Assembly: GCA_016201575.1 (NCBI GenBank)
Contig: JACQCN010000052.1
Span: 1-9,600 of the forward strand
Source of the DNA: Candidatus Rokuibacteriota bacterium
Lineage (GTDB): Bacteria > Methylomirabilota > Methylomirabilia > Rokubacteriales > CSP1-6
DNA length: 9,600 nucleotides
Reading direction: 5' to 3'
A program made the translations under genes and the position numbers. The notes beneath the pieces were generated by a model. That model made no database searches and was not told the DNA's origin. It worked only from the letters and a program-made list of their open reading frames with translations. Positions 6,755 through 9,600 of this stretch are shown in pieces. Numbering within the stretch: the stretch's first letter is position 1; every line of letters begins with the position of its first letter.

Positions 6755-7144
6755 CTACCCGCGACCGCCGGACGCCCGGCCGATGGCCGCCAGCACGACG
6801 CGGTTCAGCTGGTCCGGGTCGAAGGGCTTTCGGACGTAGTCGAGCGCGCCGATCTGGAGCGCCGAGCGGGCGAGCGCCTCGTCGTCGACGCCCGTGAGCA
6901 TGACGACCGGGACCGCCGGGCGGTCCCTCCGGAGCCGCCGGAGCACCTCGAGCCCGTTCACTCCTGGCATCCTGATGTCCAGGAGCACCGCGTCGGGAGG
7001 GTCGCGGCGGACGCACGCGAGCGCCTCATCGCCGCCGGCCGCCCGCGCCACGGCGTATCCCTGGCCCTCGAGGTAGTCGGCCAGCGTGTCGAGGAACTCG
7101 CGCTCGTCGTCAACGACGAGGACCTTCCCGAGCGGCGCATCCAT
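6755..7144 (-). CDS. single-domain response regulator (receiver only)
   Basis: The protein has 129 residues and is a complete CheY-like receiver with nothing attached. It has VLVVDDE (D12/D13, Mg2+ binding), the phospho-acceptor D56 in LLDIRMPG, VMLTG (T84) and K106 in VRKPF. The start at 7144 has GGGGAG just upstream on the minus strand and places the first strand at residues 7-11, as in other receivers. With no output domain it would act by protein contact or as a phospho-relay intermediate. No kinase gene lies next to it. The hybrid kinase ending at 5200 is a possible partner by proximity only, since it already carries its own receiver. The GC content and codon use match the neighbours. 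Confidence 0.92.
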   Translation of the reverse strand: MDAPLGKVLVVDDEREFLDTLADYLEGQGYAVARAAGGDEALACVRRDPPDAVLLDIRMPGVNGLEVLRRLRRDRPAVPVVMLTGVDDEALARSALQIGALDYVRKPFDPDQLNRVVLAAIGRASGGRG

Positions 7145-7595
7145 CCCGCTCCCCAGCTTATCGCAGGCCCCCCGGCGCTCTGAAGCTTAAGCTCGCGTGC
7201 CTGGGTGCGCCGCCCCGCGCCTGGCCCTCCCCCTTGGCGATGATGGGCAGCGGCCGGCGGCCCCGCGGGGCCGCCCCGGGGCCTCGGAATCGCCCCGCGA
7301 GGCGCCTGGACGCCGGGGAGCACCGCAGGCGCCCCCACGCCCCCGTTCGGGACAAGGGGCACCCGCGGCCTCGTCGTGGCCGGAGTCCGCTACGGGCTCA
7401 TCGGGCTGCGTAGCCATCGCCAGTGCGCGCGTCGGCCCATCGTGATCAGCCAGATTGGAGCATCGTGATCACCAGGCGCCCTCGACGCGGGCGCGGACCA
7501 GGTGTGCATCCAGCCGCTTCGCCCCGACGGCCCGCCCGGTCCGGGCCCGGGGCTCCTGGAGGCGCTGGCGCCCGGCCCATCGTGACAGCACCGGT
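7145..7595. other. gene-free stretch with palindromes and short repeats
   Basis: No frame here shows a recognisable protein; the open frames are Pro/Arg/Gly-rich shadows of high GC. Contents seen: the palindrome AGCTTAAGCT at 7184-7193, upstream of the response regulator; a 20-bp GC palindrome at 7256-7275 with GCCCCGGGGC overlapping it at 7273-7282; and an 11-bp direct repeat CATCGTGATCA at 7438-7448 and 7461-7471, with a shorter related copy (CATCGTGA) near 7578. The right end may hold decayed sequence of the fragment described at 7469-7886. Confidence 0.6.
7256..7275. repeat. 20-bp perfect GC palindrome
   Basis: GGCGGCCCCGCGGGGCCGCC reads the same on both strands and can form a very stable hairpin or cruciform. 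A second palindrome, GCCCCGGGGC (7273-7282), overlaps its edge. There is no U-run and no gene end nearby on either strand, so it is not an obvious terminator. In such GC-rich DNA some palindromes arise by chance, though 20 perfect bases is long. Confidence 0.6.
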
Positions 7596-7886
7596 GCGGC
7601 TGCTCGCTTGGTCTCGCGAATGCCGTCCGGTGGCGTCGATGGCCTTGCGGTCGATTGTGCGGATACGTTCGGGCGAGACGGAGTTGAGGGTGACGCGCAG
7701 GCCAAAGCCTTCCTCGTAGGAATCGGGTTCCAGCAGGTACCGCCCGTGCCCGAACGTCAGGGCGAAGAAGCGGCCCCCTGCGCGTACGATGAAAATCGCC
7801 GCGACACCGGAAGAACGCAGATCATTCGCATTAATGTGCGAACCGAAGAACTCTGTCCAGCGGGGGGAATGGAGGGGGCAAGTGGC
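7469..7886 (-). pseudogene. fragment of a TIGR04141/DUF6119 (sporadically distributed family) gene
   Basis: On the minus strand, 7886 down to 7596 encodes a continuous ~97-residue block in one frame. It includes PRWTEFFG, then FIVRAGGRFFALTFGHGRYL, then EEGFGLRVTLNSVSPERIR, TIDRKAIDA and HSRDQAS. These match my memory of the conserved N-terminal half of the TIGR04141 'sporadically distributed' family (DUF6119), whose members are about 500-600 residues long and occur patchily, often in variable regions. There is no start codon with a ribosome binding site upstream. The expected downstream part is missing after HSRDQAS. A neighbouring frame (EPRARTGRAVGAKRLDA..., to 7469) may be the frameshifted continuation with a small deletion, but that is tentative. 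The rest of the ~1.5 kb gene is absent, so it is a relic, not a working gene. Confidence 0.72.
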
Positions 7887-8073
7887 TCGTGCGCCTGAAC
7901 GAGAAGCAGTCAGGGACACGAAGATCCACGGAGGCAGGATCAGCCTGATGCCGCACACCCCGCGAGCCCACAAGGCGGGCAGCGGGAGCACATCGCGCGC
8001 AGGGGCGCGAGCGTAGAAGGGCGACCACGTCGAGGTCGATCTGCGCGGTTGGACACTCCGCATCGGAATTCTC

Positions 8074-8082
8074 TGGCAATAT
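8074..8082 (+). promoter_or_regulatory. possible extended -10 promoter for the metal ATPase
   Basis: TGGCAATAT resembles an extended -10 element and lies in a locally A/T-rich spot about 64 bases before the chosen ATPase start. A TTGGAC upstream is too far (about 23 bases) to be a matched -35. The site is weak and could be chance. Confidence 0.2.
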
Positions 8083-8145
8083 GGGACGCGGACTCTTCGT
8101 GATGGCCAACACGTTCCCTCGCACCCAGGTGAGGCCGCCGGGCGC

Positions 8146-9600
8146 GTGCCTACCGTGGTGAAACCCGCGAGCGCTACGGATGCCGCGCGAGCGACACCGC
8201 ATCCGCTGTGCACGAGGGCGATGTGCGTCACGGCCCTCGGCGGCGGCGGCATCCTCCTCCATCTGGGACTTCGGTACAGCTTCGGCGCGCCGCGGCCGCT
8301 CTCGCTGCTTCCCCTGGCGGTCCTCCTCATCGCCGGCGGCATCCCGCTGGTCATCGATATCGTGCGCGAGCTGCTCAGGGGCAACTTCGGCGCCGACCTC
8401 CTGGCGGGCATTTCCATCCTCGCCGCTGTCCTCTTTGGCGAGTACCTCGTCGGCGCCATCCTGGTCCTCATGGTGTCGGGCGGCGTCGCGCTCGAGCAGT
8501 TCGCGACGCGGCGTGCCTCGTCCGTCCTCGATGCGCTCGCCAGGCGCACGCCCCGGATCGCGCATCGCCGCCTCGACTCCGGTATTACCGACGTGCCGAT
8601 CCGTGAGATCGCCATCGGCGACGCGCTTCTCCTTTTCCCGCATGAGATCTGCCCCGTGGACGGCGTGGTGCTCGACGGCCAGGGCGTCATGGACGAGTCC
8701 TACCTGACCGGCGAGCCGTTCGTGATCCCCAAGACCCCCGGCGCGCCCGTCCTCTCGGGCAGCATCAACGGTGAGACCGCACTCACGATCGTCGCGGAGA
8801 AGCTGGCCGTGGATTCGCGCTATGCCCGGATCATGGCGGTCGTGGAGGAAGCGCAGCAGCACCGCCCCCGGCTGCGCCGGATCGCGGACCGTGTCGGCGT
8901 CTGGTACACGCCGCTCGCGGTCGGGGTGGCCCTGCTGGGGTGGGCCGGAAGCGCTGATCCCTTCCGCTTCCTGGCCGTGATGGTGATTGCGACCCCCTGT
9001 CCGCTGCTCATCGCGGTGCCGGTCGCCATCATCGGCGCCATTGCCCTCAGCGCCCGACGCGGCATCATCATCAAGAATCCCACTGTCCTCGAGCGCATTG
9101 ATCGGTGCCGGACGCTGGTCTTCGACAAGACGGGCACGCTGACGTACGGCCGCCCATCGTTGACCGAGGTGATCCCGGCGGCTGGCTTCACGCGCGATGA
9201 GGTCCTGCGCGTGGCCGCTAGCCTCGAGCAATACTCCAAGCACCCTCTCGCGGGCGCCGTCCTCGCCGCCGCCGGTGCGGCCCAGCTCGACCCGCAGCCC
9301 GTCAGCCACATCAGCGAAGCGCCCGGGGACGGGCTGCGAGGGGAGCTGGCGGGGCGCCGCGCGCGGATCACGGGCCGAGGGACAGTCCTTCGGGAACAGG
9401 GCTCATTGCCGGCGGCGGTGCCCACGCTCGCCTCTGGGATGGAATGCCTGCTGTTCATCGATGACGCCTACGCAGGCGCCTTTCGCTTCCACGACGCTCC
9501 GCGTCGGGAGAGTCGGAGCTTCGTCAGCCACCTCCAGCCGCGGCACGGGGTGGGCCGCATCATGCTCGTTTCCGGCGACCGCGAGTCCGAGGTCCGGTAT
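8146..9600 (+). CDS. P1B-type heavy-metal-transporting ATPase (3' end beyond the window)
   Basis: The frame stays open to the right edge (485 codons from GTG 8146). Motifs, numbered from that start, are the actuator loop YLTGEP (T188-G-E190), IATPCPLLIAVPVAI in the transport helix (TPC at 283-285), IIIKNPTVLE, the phosphorylated D327 in DKTGTLT, the nucleotide-domain SKHPLAG (HP at 366-367) and the beginning of the hinge motif SGDRESE at the window's end. It therefore exports a metal ion across the inner membrane using ATP. There is no N-terminal CxxC or other metal-binding domain. Hydrophobic segments before the actuator domain begin at ~29 (TALGGGGILLHLGLRY), ~53 and ~84. AGGTGAGG at 8127-8134 supports GTG 8146; ATG 8221 is an alternative, with a GAGGG that is too close. 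TPC instead of CPC argues against a standard Cu or Zn/Cd pump. The metal is unknown. Confidence 0.88.
   Translation, partial: MPTVVKPASATDAARATPHPLCTRAMCVTALGGGGILLHLGLRYSFGAPRPLSLLPLAVLLIAGGIPLVIDIVRELLRGNFGADLLAGISILAAVLFGEYLVGAILVLMVSGGVALEQFATRRASSVLDALARRTPRIAHRRLDSGITDVPIREIAIGDALLLFPHEICPVDGVVLDGQGVMDESYLTGEPFVIPKTPGAPVLSGSINGETALTIVAEKLAVDSRYARIMAVVEEAQQHRPRLRRIADRVGVWYTPLAVGVALLGWAGSADPFRFLAVMVIATPCPLLIAVPVAIIGAIALSARRGIIIKNPTVLERIDRCRTLVFDKTGTLTYGRPSLTEVIPAAGFTRDEVLRVAASLEQYSKHPLAGAVLAAAGAAQLDPQPVSHISEAPGDGLRGELAGRRARITGRGTVLREQGSLPAAVPTLASGMECLLFIDDAYAGAFRFHDAPRRESRSFVSHLQPRHGVGRIMLVSGDRESEVRY

Noticed and set aside
7789..8016. A 75-codon + strand frame
   Set aside because: It is antisense to the TIGR04141-like fragment and lacks any motif or ribosome binding site.
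7446..8690. A 414-codon minus-strand open frame as an intact gene
   Set aside because: Only its residues ~269-365 (7886 to 7596) resemble a protein family. The first ~170 residues are antisense to the metal ATPase, and the tail is Pro/Arg-rich chance sequence.
7831..9309. A 492-codon minus-strand open frame
   Set aside because: It is fully antisense to the ATPase over most of its length, and its Asp/Arg/Glu/His-rich composition is typical of a reverse frame of GC-rich coding DNA.
1..9600. tRNA, rRNA, CRISPR array or insertion sequence
   Set aside because: No GTTCGAA-type T-loop in a cloverleaf context, no regular repeat-spacer array and no transposase motifs or paired terminal inverted repeats were found on reading both strands.

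Overview
The window is about two-thirds G+C, with strongly G/C-biased third codon positions in its real genes. This points to a free-living, high-GC bacterium of the kind common in soil and sediment metagenomes. Gene content and style would suit Methylomirabilota/Rokubacteria or a deltaproteobacterial relative, but that placement is an inference from style, not from a marker gene.

Positions 1-5200 (+ strand) hold one compact operon. After the last codons of an upstream gene come a ferritin-like di-iron protein of the acyl-ACP desaturase type with an extra ~110-residue N-terminal domain (79-1311), a small acyl carrier protein (1327-1587), an AcpS-type phosphopantetheinyl transferase (1603-2019), a fatty acyl-AMP ligase (2016-3731) and a hybrid sensor histidine kinase with an N-terminal NAD(P)-binding-like Rossmann domain (3728-5200). 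The first gaps are 15 bases. The last two junctions are ATGA stop/start overlaps, so translation is probably coupled. Read together, the ligase would load a fatty acid onto the dedicated carrier, the transferase would supply its phosphopantetheine arm, the di-iron enzyme would desaturate or oxidise the carrier-bound chain, and the kinase would sense a cofactor or metabolite. The final product cannot be seen here.

Positions 5201-7144 are looser. A minus-strand protein of DUF429/RNase H-like type (5373-6176) is followed by a gene-poor stretch holding a small, high-GC3 reading frame without a start (6260-6430) and an unlisted two-helix membrane miniprotein (6530-6703). A receiver-only response regulator (6755-7144, minus) converges on the miniprotein. 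Between the two lies a tandemly duplicated hairpin, a candidate bidirectional terminator.

Positions 7145-8145 look like a decayed accessory patch. They hold a GC-rich palindrome, short repeats and, on the minus strand, a broken fragment of the sporadically distributed TIGR04141/DUF6119 family. From about 8146 to the right edge runs the first part of a P1B-type heavy-metal ATPase. It has no N-terminal metal-binding domain and carries TPC instead of CPC in its transport helix.
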